Under the pieces are notes generated by a model. That model was not told the origin of the DNA, did no database searches, and saw nothing but the letters and a program-made list of their open reading frames with translations. A stretch of 47,899 nucleotides of DNA, from the NCBI RefSeq assembly GCF_000003605.2, contig NW_003149491.1, forward strand, positions 1 through 47,899, read 5' to 3'. Shown piece after piece: positions 25,533 to 40,447 of this stretch (its first letter is position 1; the number at the start of each line of letters is the position of its first letter). Position numbers and translations under genes: made by a program. This stretch comes from Saccoglossus kowalevskii. Taxonomy: Eukaryota > Hemichordata > Enteropneusta > Harrimaniidae.

Positions 25533-28500
25533 GATGTGTTCACAAATATGAAACATCACTGCAATGAGTACAAGACAGAAATACCCCTAGTTGGTTCATG
25601 TGTTCACAAATATGAAACATCACTGCAATGAGTACAAGACAGAAATACCCCTAGTTGGTTGATGTGTTCACAAATATGAAACATCACTGCAATGAGTACA
25701 AGACAGAAATATCCCTAGTTGGTTGATGTGTTCACAAATATGAAACATCACTGTAATGAGTACAAGACAGAAATACCCCTAGTTGGTTGATGTGTTCACA
25801 AATATGAAACATCACTGCAATGAGTACAAGACAGAAATACCCCTAGTTGGTTGATGTGTTCACAAATAAGAAACATCACTGCAATGAGTACAAGACAGAA
25901 ATACCCCTAGTTGGTCGATGTGTTCAAAACTATGAAACATCACTGCAATGAGTACAAGACAGAAATACCCCTCGTTGGTTGATGTGTTCACAAATATGAA
26001 ACACCACTGCAATGAGTACAAGACAGAAATACCCCTAGTTGGTTGATGTGTTCACAAATATGAAACATCACTGCAATGAGTACAAGACAGAAATACCCCT
26101 AGTTGGTTGATGTGTTCACAAATATGAAACACCACTGCAATGAGTACAAGACAGAAATACCCCTAGTTGGTTGAAGTGTTCACAAATATGAAACACCACT
26201 GCAATGAGTACAAGACAGAAATACCCCTAGTTGGTTGATGTGTTCACAAATATGAAACATCACTGCAATGAGTACAAGACAGAAATATCCCTAGTTGGTT
26301 GATGTGTTCACAAATATGAAACATCACTGTAATGAGTACAAGACAGAAATACCCCTAGTTGGTTGATGTGTTCACAAATATGAAACATCACTGTAATGAG
26401 TACAAGACAGAAATACCCCTAGTTGGTTGATGTGTTCACAAATATGAAACATCACTGCAATGAGTACAAGACAGAAATACCCCTAGTTGGTTGATGTGTT
26501 CACAAATATGAAACATCACTGCAATGAGTACAAGACAGAAATACCCCTAGTTGGTTGATGTGTTCACAAATATGAAACACCACTGCAATGAGTACAAGAC
26601 AGAAATATCCCTAGTTGGTTGATGTGTTCACAAATATGAAACACCACTGCAATGAGTACAAGACAGAAATACCCCTAGTTGGTTGATGTGTTCACAAATA
26701 TGAAACACCACTGCAATGAGTACAAGACAGAAATATCCCTAGTTGGTTGATGTGTTCACAAATATGAAACATCACTGCAATGAGTACAAGACAGAAATAC
26801 CCCTAGTTGGTTGATGTGTTCACAAATATGAAACATCACTGTAATGAGTACAAGACAGAAATACCCCTAGTTGGTTGATGTGTTCACAAATATGAAACAT
26901 CACTGCAATGAGTACAAGACAGAAATACCCCTAGTTGGTTGATGTGTTCACAAATATGAAACATCACTGCAATGAGTACAAGACAGAAATACCCCTAGTT
27001 GGTTGATGTGTTCACAAATATGAAACATCACTGCAATGAGTACAAGACAGAAATATCCCTAGTTGGTTGATGTGTTCACAAATATGAAACATCACTGCAA
27101 TGAGTACAAGACAGAAATACCCCTAGTTGGTTGATGTGTTCACAAATATGAAACATCACTGCAATGAGTACAAGACAGAAATACCCCTAGTTGGTTGATG
27201 TGTTCACAAATATGAAACATCACTGCAATGAGTACAAGACAGAAATACCCCTAGTTGGTTGATGTGTTCACAAATATGAAACACCACTGCAATGAGTACA
27301 AGACAGAAATACCCCTAGTTGGTTGATGTGTTCACAAATATGAAACATCACTGCAATGAGTACAAGACAGAAATACCCCTAGTTGGTTGATGTGTTCACA
27401 AATATGAAACATCACTGCAATGAGTACAAGACAGAAATACCCCTAGTTGGTTGATGTGTTCACAAATATGAAACATCACTGCAATGAGTACAAGATAGAA
27501 ATACCCCTAGTTGGTTGATGTGTTCACAAATATGAAACATCACAGCAATGAGTACAAGACAGAAATACCCCTAGTTGGTTGATGTGTTCACAAATATGAA
27601 ACACCAATGCAATGAGTACAAGACAGTAATACCCCTAGTTGGTTGATGTGTTCACAAATATGAAACACCACTGCAATGAGTACAAGACAGTAATACCCCT
27701 AGTTGGTTGATGTGTTCACAAATATGAAACATCACTGCAATGAGTACAAGACAGAAATACCCCTAGTTGGTTGATGTGTTCACAAATATGAAACATCACT
27801 GCAATGAGTACAAGACAGTAATACCCCTAGTTGGTTGATGTGTTCACAAATATGAAACTTCACTGCAATGAGTACAAGACGGAAATACCCCTAGTTGGTT
27901 GATGTGTTCACAAATATGAAACACCACTGCAATGAGTACAAGACAGAAATACCCCTAGTTGGTTGATGTGTTCACAAATATGAAACATCACTGCAATGAG
28001 TACAAGACAGTAATACCCCTAGTTGGTTGATGTGTTCACAAATATGAAACACCACTGCAATGAGTACAAGACAGAAATACCCCTAGTTGGTTGATGTGTT
28101 CACAAATATGAAACATCACTGCAATGAGTACAAGACAGAAATACCCCTAGTTGGTTGATGTGTTCACAAATATGAAACATCACTGCAATGAGTACAAGAC
28201 AGAAATACCCTAATTGGTTGATGTGTTCACAAATATGAAACATCACTGTAATGAGTACAAGACAGAAATACCCATAGTTGGTTGATGTGTTCACAAATAT
28301 GAAACATCACTGCAATGAGTACAAGACAGAAATACCCCTAGTTGGTTGATGTGTTCACAAATATGAAACATCACTGCAATGAGTACAAGACAGAAATACC
28401 CCTAGTTGGTTGATGTGTTCACAAATATGAAACATCACTGCAATGAGTACAAGACAGAAATACCCCTAGTTGGTTGATGTGTTCACAAATAAGAAACATC

Positions 28501-29883
28501 ACTGCAATGAGTACAAGACAGAAATACCCCTAGTTGGTTGATGTGTTCACAAATATGAAACATCACTGCAATGAGTACAAGACAGAAATACCCCTAGTCG
28601 GTTGATGTGTTCACAAATAAGAAACATCACTGCAATGAGTACAAGACAGAAATACCCCTAGTTGGTTGATGTGTTCACAAATATGAAACATCACTGTAAT
28701 GAGTACAAGACAGAAATACCCCTAGTTGGTTGATGTGTTCACAAATATGAAACATCACTGCAATGAGTACAAGACAGAAATACCCCTAGTTGGTTGATGT
28801 GTTCACATATATGAAACATCACTGCAATGAGTACAAGACAGAAATACCCGTAGTTGGTTGATGTGTTCACAAATATGAAACATCACTGCAATGAGTACAA
28901 GACAGAAATACCCCTAGTTGGTTGATGTGTTCACAAATAAGAAACATCACTGCAATGAGTACAAGACAGAAAAACCCCAAGTTGGTTGATGTGTTCACAA
29001 ATAAGAAACATCACTGCAATGAGTACAAGACAGAAATACCCCTAGTTGGTTGATGTGTTCACAAATATGAAACATCACTGCAATGAGTACAAGACAGAAA
29101 TACCCCTAGTCGGTTGATGTGTTCACATATATGAAACATCACTGCAATGAGTACAAGACAGAAATATCCCTAGTTGGTTGATGTGTTCACAAATATGAAA
29201 CACCACTGCAATGAGTACAAGACAGAAATACCCCTAGTTGGTTGATGTGTTCACAAATATGAAACACCACTGCAATGAGTACAAGACAGAAATATCCCTA
29301 GTTGGTTGATGTGTTCACAAATATGAAACACCACTGCAATGAGTACAAGACAGAAATATCCCTAGTTGGTTGATGTGTTCACAAATATGAAACATCACTG
29401 CAATGAGTACAAGACAGAAATACCCCTAGTTGGTTGATGTGTTCACAAATATGAAACACCACTGCAATGAGTACAAGACAGAAATATCCCTAGTTGGTTG
29501 ATGTGTTCACAAATATGAAACATCACTGCAATGAGTACAAGACAGAAATATCCCTAGTTGGTTGATGTGTTCACAAATATGAAACACCACTGCAATGAGT
29601 ACAAGACAGAAATACCCCTAGTTGGTTGATGTGTTCACATATATGAAACATCACTGCAATGAGTACAAGACAGAAATACCCCTAGTTGGTTGATGTGTTC
29701 ACAAATATGAAACACCACTGCAATGAGTACAAGACAGAAATACCCCTAGTTGGTTGATGTGTTCACAAATATGAAACATCACTGCAATGAGTACAAGACA
29801 GAAATACCCCTAGTTGGTTGATGTGTTCACAAATATGAAACATCACTGCAATGAGTACAAGACAGAAATACCCCTAGTTGGTT

Positions 29884-30460
29884 GATGTGTTCACAAATAT
29901 GAAACACCACTGCAATGAGTACAAGACAGAAATATCCCTAGTTGGTTGATGTGTTCACATATATGAAACATCACTGCAATGAGTACAAGACAGAAATACC
30001 CCTAGTTGGTTGATGTGTTCACAAATATGAAACACCACTGCAATGAGTACAAGACAGAAATACCCCTAGTTGGTTGATGTGTTCACAAATATGAAACACC
30101 ACTGCAATGAGTACAAGACAGAAATATCCCTAGTTGGTGGATGTGTTCACATATATGAAACATCACTGCAATGAGTACAAGACAGAAATACCCCTAGTTG
30201 GTTGATGTGTTCACAAATATGAAACACCACTGCAATGAGTACAAGACAGAAATACCCCTAGTTGGTTGATGTGTTCACAAATATGAAACATCACTGCAAT
30301 GAGTACAAGACAGAAATACCCCTAGTTGGTTGATGTGTTCACAAATATGAAACATCACTGCAATGAGTACAAGACAGAAATACCCCTAGTTGGTTGAAGT
30401 GTTCACAAATATGAAACGACCACTGCAATGAGTACAAGACAGAAATACCCCTAGTTGGTT
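29884..30460 (+). repeat. Second locus of the 192-bp higher-order repeat, two cycles
   Basis: C24/T52, A13T, C24 is repeated twice (29884-30267), followed by two plain monomers and a GAAGTG-start monomer. This matches 18627-19202, offset 11257 bp. Private changes are GGTGGATG near 30138 and an inserted G in GAAACGACC at 30418. Another A13T monomer lies just upstream at 29628. Confidence 0.9.
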
Positions 30461-33400
30461 GATGTGTTCACAAATATGAAACATCACTGCAATGAGTACA
30501 AGATAGAAATACCCCTAGTTGGTTGATGTGTTCACAAATATGAAACATCACTGCAATGAGTACAAGACAGAAATACCCCTAGTCGGTTGATGTGTTCACA
30601 AATATGAAACACCACTGCAATGAGTACAAGACAGAAATACCCCTAGTTGGTTGATGTGTTCACAAATATGAAACATCACTGTAATGAGTACAATACAGAA
30701 ATACCCCTAGTTGGTTGATGTGTTCACAAATATGAAACATCACTGTAATGAGTACAAGACAGAAATACCCCTAGTTGGTTGATGTGTTCACAAATATGAA
30801 ACATCACTGTAATGAGTACAAGACAGAAATACCCCTAGTTGGTTGATGTGTTCACAAATATGAAACATCACTGCAATAAGTACAAGACAGAAATACCCCT
30901 AGTTGGTTGATGTGTTCACAACTATGAAACATCACTGTAATGAGTACAAGACAAAAATACCCCTAGTTGGTTGATGTGTTCACAAATATGAAACATCACT
31001 GTAATGAGTACAAGACAGAAATATCCCTAGTTGGTTGATGTGTTCACAAATATGAAACATCACTGCAATGAGTACAAGACAGAAATACCCCTAGTTGGTT
31101 GATGTGTTCACAAATATGAAACATCACTGCAATGAGTACAAGACAGAAATACCCCTAGTTGGTTGATGTGTTCACAAATATGAAACCCCACTGCAATGAG
31201 TACAAGACAGAAATATCCCTAGTTGGTTGATGTGTTCACAAATATGAAACATCACTGCAATGAGTACAAGACAGAAATACCCCTAGTTGGTTGATGTGTT
31301 CACAAATATGAAACACCACTGCAATGAGTACAAGACAGAAATACCCCTAGTTGGTTGATGTGTTCACAAATATGAAACATCACTGCAATGAGTACAAGAC
31401 AGAAATATCCCTAGTTGGTTGATGTGTTCACAAATATGAAACATGACTGTAATGAGTACAAGACAGAAATACCCCTAGTTGGTTGATGTGTTCACAAATA
31501 TGAAACATCACTGTAATGAGTACAAGACAGAAATACCCTTAGTTGGTTGATGTGTTCACAAATATGAAACATCACTGCAATGAGTACAAGACAGAAATAC
31601 CCCTAGTTGGTTGATGTGTTCACAAATATGAAACATCACTGCAATGAGTACAAGACAGAAATACCCCTAGTTGGTTGATGTGTTCACAAATATGAAACAT
31701 CACTGCAATGAGTACAAGACAGAAATACCCCTAGTTGGTTGATGTGTTCACAAATATGAAACACAACTGCAATGAGTACAAGACAGAAATATCCCTAGTT
31801 GGTTGATGAGTTCACAAATATGAAACACCACTGCAATGAGTACAAGACAGAAATACCCCTAGTTGGTTGATGTGTTCACAAATATGAAACACCACTGCAA
31901 TGAGTACAAGACAGAAATATCCCTAGTTGGTTGATGTGTTCACAAATATGAAACATCACTGCAATGAGTACAAGACAGAAATACCCCTAGTTGGTTGATG
32001 TGTACACAAATATGAAACATCACTGCAATGAGTACAAGACAGAAATACCCCTAGTTGGTTACTGTGTTCACAAATATGAAACACCACTGCAATGAGTACA
32101 AGACAGAAATATCCCTAGTTGGTTGATGTGTTCACAAATATGAAACATCACTGCAATGAGTACAAGACAAAAATACCCCTAGTTGGTTGATGTGTTCACA
32201 AATATGAAACACCACTGCAATGAGTACAAGACAGAAATACCCCTAGTTGGTTGATGTGTTCACAAATATGAAACATCACTGCAATGAGTACAAGACAGAA
32301 ATATCCCTAGTTGGTTGATGTGTTCACAAATATGAAACATCACTGCAATGAGTACAAGACAGAAATATCCCTAGTTGGTTGATGTGTTCACAAATATGAA
32401 ACATCACTGCAATGAGTACAAGACAGAAATACCCCTAGTTGGTTGATGTGTTCACAAATATGAAACATCACTGCAATGAGTACAAGACAGAAATATCCCT
32501 AGTTGGTTGATGTGTTCACAAATATGAAACATCACTGCAATGAGTACAAGACAGAAAATACCCCTAGTTGGTTGATGTGTTCACAAATATGAAACATCAC
32601 TGTAAATGAGTACAAGACAGAAATACCCCTAGTTGGTTGATGTGTTCACAAATATGAAACATCACTGCAATGTGTACAAGACAGAAATACCCCTAGTTGG
32701 TTGATGTGTTCACAAATATGAAACATCACTGCAATGAGTACAAGACAGAAATACCCCTAGTTGGTTGATGTGTTCACAAATATGAAACACAACTGCAATG
32801 AGTACAAGACAGAAATATCCCTAGTTGGTTGATGAGTTCACAAATATGAAACACCACTGCAATGAGTACAAGACAGAAATACCCCTAGTTGGTTGATGTG
32901 TTCACAAATATGAAACACCACTGCAATGAGTACAAGACAGAAATATCCCTAGTTGGTTGATGTGTTCACAAATATGAAACATCACTGCAATGAGTACAAG
33001 ACAGAAATACCCCTAGTTGGTTGATGTGTTCACAAATATGAAACATCACTGTAATGAGTACAAGACAGAAATACCCCTAGTTGGTTGATGTGTTCACAAA
33101 TATGAAACATCACTGCAATGAGTACAAGACAGAAATATCCCTAGTTGGTTGATGTGTTCACAAATATGAAACATCACTGCAATGAGTACAAGACAGAAAT
33201 ACCCCTAGTTGGTTGATGTGTTCACAAATATGAAACACCACTGCAATGAGTACAAGACAGAAATACCCCTAGTTGGTTGAAGTGTTCACAAATATGAAAC
33301 ACCACTGCAATGAGTACAAGACAGAAATACCCCTAGTTGGTTGATGTGTTCACAAATATGAAACATCACTGCAATGAGTACAAGACAGAAATATCCCTAG

Positions 33401-34814
33401 TTGGTTGATGTGTTCACAAATATGAAACATCACTGTAATGAGTACAAGACAGAAATACCCCTAGTTGGTTGATGTGTTCACAAATATGAAACATCACTGT
33501 AATGAGTACAAGACAGAAATACCCCTAGTTGGTTGATGTGTTCACAAATATGAAACATCACTGCAATGAGTACAAGACAGAAATACCCCTAGTTGGTTGA
33601 TGTGTTCACAAATATGAAACATCACTGCAATGAGTACAAGACAGAAATACCCCTAGTTGGTTGATGTGTTCACAAATATGAAACATCACTGCAATGAGTA
33701 CTAGACAGAAATACCCCTAGTTGGTTGATGTGTTCACAAATATGAAACATCACTGCAATGAGTACAAGACAGAAATACCCCTAGTTGGTTGATGTGTTCA
33801 CAAATATGAAACATCACTGCAATGAGTACAAGACAGAAATACCCCTAGTTGGTTGATGTGTTCACAAATAAGAAACATCACTGCAATGAGTACAAGACAG
33901 AAATACCCCTAGTTGGTTGATGTGTTCACAAATATGAAACATCACTGCAATGAGTACAAGACAGAAATATCCCTAGTTGGTTGATGTGTTCACAAATATG
34001 AAACATCACTGCAATGAGTACAAGACAGAAATATCCCTAGTTGGTTGATGTGTTCACAAATATGAAACATCACTGCAATGAGTACAAGACAGAAATACCC
34101 CTAGTTGGTTGATGTGTTCACAAATATGAAACATCACTGCAATGAGTACAAGACAGAAATACCCCTAGTTGGTTGATGTGTTCACAAATATAAAACATCA
34201 CTGCAATGAGTACAAGACAGAAATACCCCTAGTTGGTTGATGTGTTCACAAATATGAAACATCACTGCAATGAGTACAAGACAGAAATACCCCTAGTTGG
34301 TTGATGTGTTCACAAATATGAAACATCACTGTAATGAGTACAAGACAGAAATACCCCTAGTTGGTTGATGTGTTCACAAATATGAAACATCACTGCAATG
34401 AGTACAAGACAGAAATACCCCTAGTTGGTTGATGTGTTCACCAATATGAAACATCACTGCAATGAGTACAAGACAGAAATACCCCTAGTTGGTTGATGTG
34501 TTCACAAATATGAAACACCACTGCAATGAGTACAAGACAGAAATACCCCTAGTTGGTTGATGTGTTCACATATATGAAACATCACTGCAATGAGTACAAG
34601 ACAGAAATATCCCTAGTTGGTTGATGTGTTCACAAATATGAAACATCACTGCAATGAGTACAAGACAGAAATACCCCTAGTTGGTTGATGTGTTCACATA
34701 TATGAAACATCACTGCAATGAGTACAAGACAGAAATATCCCTAGTTGGTTGATGTGTTCACAAATATGAAACATCACTGCAATGAGTACAAGACAGAAAT
34801 ACCCCTAGTTGGTT

Positions 34815-35518
34815 GATGTGTTCACAAATATGAAACATCACTGCAATGAGTACAAGACAGAAAAACCCCAAGTTGGTTGATGTGTTCACAAATATGAAAC
34901 ATCACTGCAATGAGTACAAGACAGAAATACCCCTAGTTGGTTGATGTGTTCACAAATATGATACATCACTGCAATGAGTACAAGACAGAAATACCCCTAG
35001 TCGGTTGATGTGTTCACAAATAAGAAACATCACTGCAATGAGTACAAGACAGAAATACCCCTAGTTGGTTGATGTGTTCACAAATAAGAAACATCACTGC
35101 AATGAGTACAAGACAGAAATATCCCTATTTGGTTGATGTGTTCACAAATATGAAACATCACTGTAATGAGTACAAGACTGAAATATCCCTAGTTGGTTGA
35201 TGTGTTCACAAATAAGAAACATCACTGCAATGAGTACAAGACAGAAATACCCCTAGTTGGTTGATGTGTTCACAAATATGAAACATCACTGCAATGAGTA
35301 CAAGACAGAAATACCCCTAGTTGGTTGATGTGTTCACAAATATGAAACATCACTGCAATGAGTACAAGACAGAAATACCCCTAGTTGGTTGATGTGTTCA
35401 CAAATATGAAACATCACTGCAATGAGTACAAGACAGAAATACCCCTAGTTGGTTGATGTGTTCACATATATGAAACATCACTGCAATGAGTACAAGACAG
35501 AAATATCCCTAGTTGGTT
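34815..35518 (+). repeat. Composite block joining haplotypes found at 9.5 kb and 40.4 kb
   Basis: 34815-35134 repeats 9537-9856 (GAAAAACCCC; plain; GATAC with AGTCGGTT; AATAAGAAAC; AATAAGAAAC with CTATTTGG). From 35071 the block also matches 40448-40896: AATAAGAAAC/CTATTTGG, C30T with AAGACTG and T52, AATAAGAAAC, three plain copies, then CACATATATG with T52. The two matches overlap by one monomer. Confidence 0.83.
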
Positions 35519-36538
35519 GATGTGTTCACAAATATGAAACATCACTGCAATGAGTACAAGCCAGAAATACCCCTAGTTGGTTGATGTGTTCACAAATAAG
35601 AAACATCACTGCAATGAGTACAAGACAGCAATACCCCTAGTTGGTTGATGTGTTCACAAATATGAAACATCACTGCAATGAGTACAAGACAGAAATATCC
35701 CTAGTTGGTTGATGTGTTCACAAATATGAAACATCACTGCAATGAGTACAAGCCAGAAATACCCCTAGTTGGTTGATGTGTTCACAAATAAGAAACATCA
35801 CTGCAATGAGTACAAGACAGAAATACCCCTAGTTGGTTGATGTGTTCACAAATAAGAAACATCACTGCAATGAGTACAAGACAGAAATACCCCTAGTTGG
35901 TTTGAAGTGTTCACAAATATGAAACATCACTGCAATGAGTACAGACAGAAATACCCCTAGTTTGGTTGATGTGTTCACAAATATGAAACATCACTGCAAT
36001 GAGTACAAGCCAGAAATACCCCTAGTTGGTTGATGTGTTCACAAATATGAAACATCACTGCAATGAGTACAAGACAGAAATATCCCTAGTTGGCAGATGT
36101 GTTCACATATATGAAACATCATTGCAATGAGTACAAGACAGAAATACCCGTAGTTGGTTGATGTGTTCACAAATATGAAACATCACTGCAATGAGTACAA
36201 GACAGAAATACCCCTAGTTGGTTGATGTGTTCACAAATATGAAACATCACTGCAATGAGTACAAGACAGAAATATCCCTAGTTGGTTGATGTGTTCACAA
36301 ATATGAAACATCACTGCAAGGAGTACAAGACAGAAATATCCCTAGTTGGTTGATGTGTTCACAAATATGAAACATCACTGCAATGAGTACAAGACAGAAA
36401 TACCCCTAGTTGGTTGATGTGTTCACAAATATGAAACATCACTGCAATGAGTACAAGACAGAAATACCCCTAGTTGGTTGATGTGTTCACAAATATGAAA
36501 CATCACTGCAATGAGTACAAGACAGAAATACCCCTAGT

Positions 36539-36666
36539 TGGTTGATGTGTTCACAAATATGAAACATCACAGTAATGAGTACAAGCCAGAAATACCTCTA
36601 GTTGGTTGATGTGTTCATAAATATGAAACATCACTGCAATGAGTACAAGACAGAAATATCCGTAGT
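36539..36666 (+). repeat. Two-monomer composite marker, copy 1 of 6
   Basis: One monomer with CACAGTAATG, AAGCCAG and ACCTCTAG is followed by one with TTCATAAAT and T52. The pair recurs near 41117, 42077, 44381, 45726 and 45982 (positions of AGTAATG; here 36571), at spacings of 71, 15, 36, 21 and 4 monomers. All six lie in the right quarter of the array. Copies 1 and 2 also share ATATCCGTAG in the second monomer and about nine surrounding monomers. Confidence 0.9.
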
Positions 36667-38975
36667 TGGTTGATGTGTTCACAAATATGAAACATCACTG
36701 CAATGAGTACAAGACAGAAATACCCCTAGTTGGTTGATGTGTTCACAAATATGAAACATCACTGCAATGAGTACAAGACAGAAATACCCCTAGTTGGTTG
36801 ATGTGTTCACAAATATGAAACACCACTGCAATGAGTACAAGACAGAAATACCCCTAGTTGGTTGATGTGTTCACAAATATGAAACATCACTGCAATGAGT
36901 ACAAGACAGAAATACCCCTAGTTGGTTGATGTGTTCACAAATATGAAACATCACTGCAATGAGTACAAGCCAGAAATACCCCTAGTTGGTTGATGTGTTC
37001 ACAAATAAGAAACATCACTGCAATGAGTACAAGACAGAAATATCCCTAGTTGGTTGATGTGTTCACAAATATGAAACATCACTGCAATGAGTACAAGCCA
37101 GAAATACCCCTAGTTGGTTGATGTGTTCACAAATAAGAAACATCACTGCAATGAGTACAAGACAGAAATATCCCTAGTTGGTTGAAGTGTTCACAAATAT
37201 GAAACATCACTGCAATGAGTACAAGACAGAAATACCCCTAGTTGGTTGATGTGTTCACAAATATGAAACATCACTGCAATGAGTACAAGACAGAAATACC
37301 CCTAGTTGGATGATGTGTTCACAAATATGAAACATCACTGCAATGAGTACAAGCCAGAAATACCCCTAGTTGGTTGATGTGTTCACAAATATGAAACATC
37401 ACTGCAATGAGTACAAGACAGAAATACCCCTAGTTGGTTGATGTGTTCACAAATATGAAACATCACTGCAAGGAGTACAAGACAGAAATATCCCTAGTTG
37501 GTTGATGTGTTCACAAATATGAAACATCACTGCAATGAGTACAAGACAGAAATACCCCTAGTTGGTTGATGTGTTCACAAATATGAAACATCACTGCAAT
37601 GAGTACAAGACAGAAATATCCCTAGTTGGTTGATGTGTTCACAAATATGAAACATCACTGCAATGAGTACAAGACAGAAATACCCCTAGTTGGTTGATGT
37701 GTTCACAAATATGAAACATCACTGCAATGAGTACAAGACAGAAATATCCCTAGTTGGTTGATGTGTTCACAAATATGAAACATCACTGCAATGACTACAA
37801 GACAGAAATACCCCTAGTTGGTTGATGTGTTCACAAATATGAAACATCACTGCAATGAGTACAAGACAGAAATACCCCTAGTTGGTTGATGTGTTCACAA
37901 ATATGAAACATCACTGCAATGAGTACAAGACAGAAATACCCCTAGTTGGGTTGATGTGTTCACAAATATGAAACATCACTGCAATGAGTACAAGACAGAA
38001 ATACCCCTAGTTGGTTGAAGTGTTCACAAATAAGAAACATCACTGCAATGAGTACAAGACAGAAATACCCCTAGTTGGTTGATGTGTTCACAAATAAGAA
38101 ACATCACTGCAATGAGTACAAGACAGAAATACCCCTAGTTGGTTGAAGTGTTCACAAATATGAAACACCACTGCAATGAGTACAAGACAGAAATACCCCT
38201 AGTTGGTTGATGTGTTCACAAATAAGAAACATCACTGCAATGAGTACAAGACAGAAATACCCTTAGTTGGTTGATGTGTTCACAAATATGAAACATCACT
38301 GCAATGAGTACAAGACAGAAATACCCCTAGTTGGTTGATGTGTTCACAAATATGAAACATCACTGCAATGTGTACAAGACAGAAATACCCCTAGTTGGTT
38401 GATGTGTTCACAAATATGAAACATCACTGCAATGAGTACAAGACAGAAATATCCCTAGTTGGTTGATGTGTTCACAAATATGAAACATCACTGCAATGAG
38501 TACAAGCCAGAAATACCCTTAGTTGGTTGATGTGTTCACAAATATGAAACATCACTGCAATGAGTACAAGACAGAAATACCCTTAGTTGGTTACTGTGTT
38601 CACAAATATGAAACATCACTGCAAGGAGTACAAGACAGAAATACCCTTAGTTGGTTGATGTGTTCACAAATATGAAACATCACTGAATGAGTACAAGACA
38701 GAAATACCCCTAGTTGGTTGATGTGTTCACAAATATGAAACATCACTGCAATGAGTACAAGACAGAAATACCCCTAGTTGGTTACTGTGTTCACAAATAT
38801 GAAACATCACTGCAATGAGTACAAGACAGAAATACCCCTAGTTGGTTGATGTGTTCACAAATATGAAACATCACTGCAATGAGTACAAGACAGAAATACC
38901 CCTAGTTGGTTGATGTGTTCACAAATATGAAACATCACTGCAATGAGTACAAGACAGAAATACCCCTAGTTGGTT

Positions 38976-40447
38976 GATATGTTCACAAATATGAAACATC
39001 ACTGTAATGAGTACAAGACAGAAATACCCCTAGTTGGTTGATGTGTTCACAAATACGAAACATCACTGCAATGAGTACAAGACAGAAATATCCCTAGTTG
39101 GTTGATGTGTTCACAAATATGAAACATCACTGCAATGAGTACAAGACAGAAATACCCCTAGTTGGTTGATGTGTTCACAAATATGAAACATCACTGCAAT
39201 GAGTACAAGACAGAAATACCCCTAGTTGGTTGATGTGTTCACAAATATGAAACATCACAGCAATGAGTACAAGACAGAAATACCCCTAGTTGGTTGATGT
39301 GTTCACAAATATAAAACATCACTGCAATGAGTACAAGACAGAAATACCCCTAGTTGGTTGATGTGTTCACAAATATGAAACATCACTGCAATGAGTACAA
39401 GACAGAAATACCCCTAGTTGGTTGATGTGTTCACAAATATGAAACATCACTGCAATGAGTACAAGACAGAAATACCCCTAGTTGGTTGATGTGTTCACAA
39501 ATATGAAACATCACTGCAATGAGTACAAGACAGAAATACCCCTAGTTGGTTGATGTGTTCACAAATATGAAACATCACTGCAATGAGTACAAGACAGAAA
39601 TACCTGTAGTTGGTTGATGTGTTCACAAATATGAAACATCACTGCAATGAGTACAAGACAGAAATATCCCTAGTTGGTTGATGTGTTCACAAATATGAAA
39701 CATCACTGTAATGAGTACAAGACAGAAATACCCCTAGCTGGTTACTGTGTTCACAAATATGAAACATCACTGCAATGAGTACAAGACAGAAATACCCCTA
39801 GTTGGTTGATGTGTTCACAAATATGAAACACCACTGCAATGAGTACAAGACAGAAATACCCCTAGTTGGTTGATGTGTTCACAAATATGAAACATCACTG
39901 CAATGAGTACAAGACAGAAATACCCCTAGTTGGTTGATGTGTTCACAAATATGAAACATCACTGCAATGAGTACAAGACAGAAATACCCGTAGTTGGTTG
40001 ATGTGTTCACAAATATAAAACATCACTGCAATGAGTACAAGACAGAAATACCCCTAGTTGGTTGATGTGTTCACAAATATGAAACATCACTGTAATGAGT
40101 ACAAGACAGAAATACCCCTAGTTGGTTGATGTGTTCACAAATATGAAACATCACTGTAATGAGTACAAGACAGAAATACCCCTAGTTGGTTGATGTGTTC
40201 ACAAATATGAAACATCACTGTAATGAGTACAAGACAGAAATACCCCTAGTTGGTTGATGTGTTCACAAATATGAAACATCACTGCAATAAGTACAAGACA
40301 GAAATACCCCTAGTTGGTTGATGTGTTCACAAATATGAAACATCACTGTAATGAGTACAAGACAGAAATACCCCTAGTTGGTTGATGTGTTCACAAATAT
40401 GAAACATCACTGTAATGAGTACAAGACAGAAATACCCCTAGTTGGTT
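38976..40447 (+). repeat. 23-monomer segmental duplication, copy B (partner 23997-25532)
   Basis: It matches 23997-25532 monomer by monomer at offset 14979 before, and 14915 after, a one-monomer length difference. Its first nine monomers also match 4161-4736 and are closer to that copy, sharing ATACGAAAC and CACAGC that the 24-kb copy lacks. It therefore looks like a mosaic. CAATAAG near 40285 and AGCTGGTT near 39737 are private. Confidence 0.88.

Noticed and set aside
28100-28294. A 64-residue minus-strand open frame
   Set aside because: It lies wholly inside the satellite and starts at GTG (28292-28294). It is open only because C-to-A at 28274 removes the usual TAG and a 1-bp deletion near 28208-28210 shifts the frame. 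It is the same monomer read in successive frames, with no independent support.
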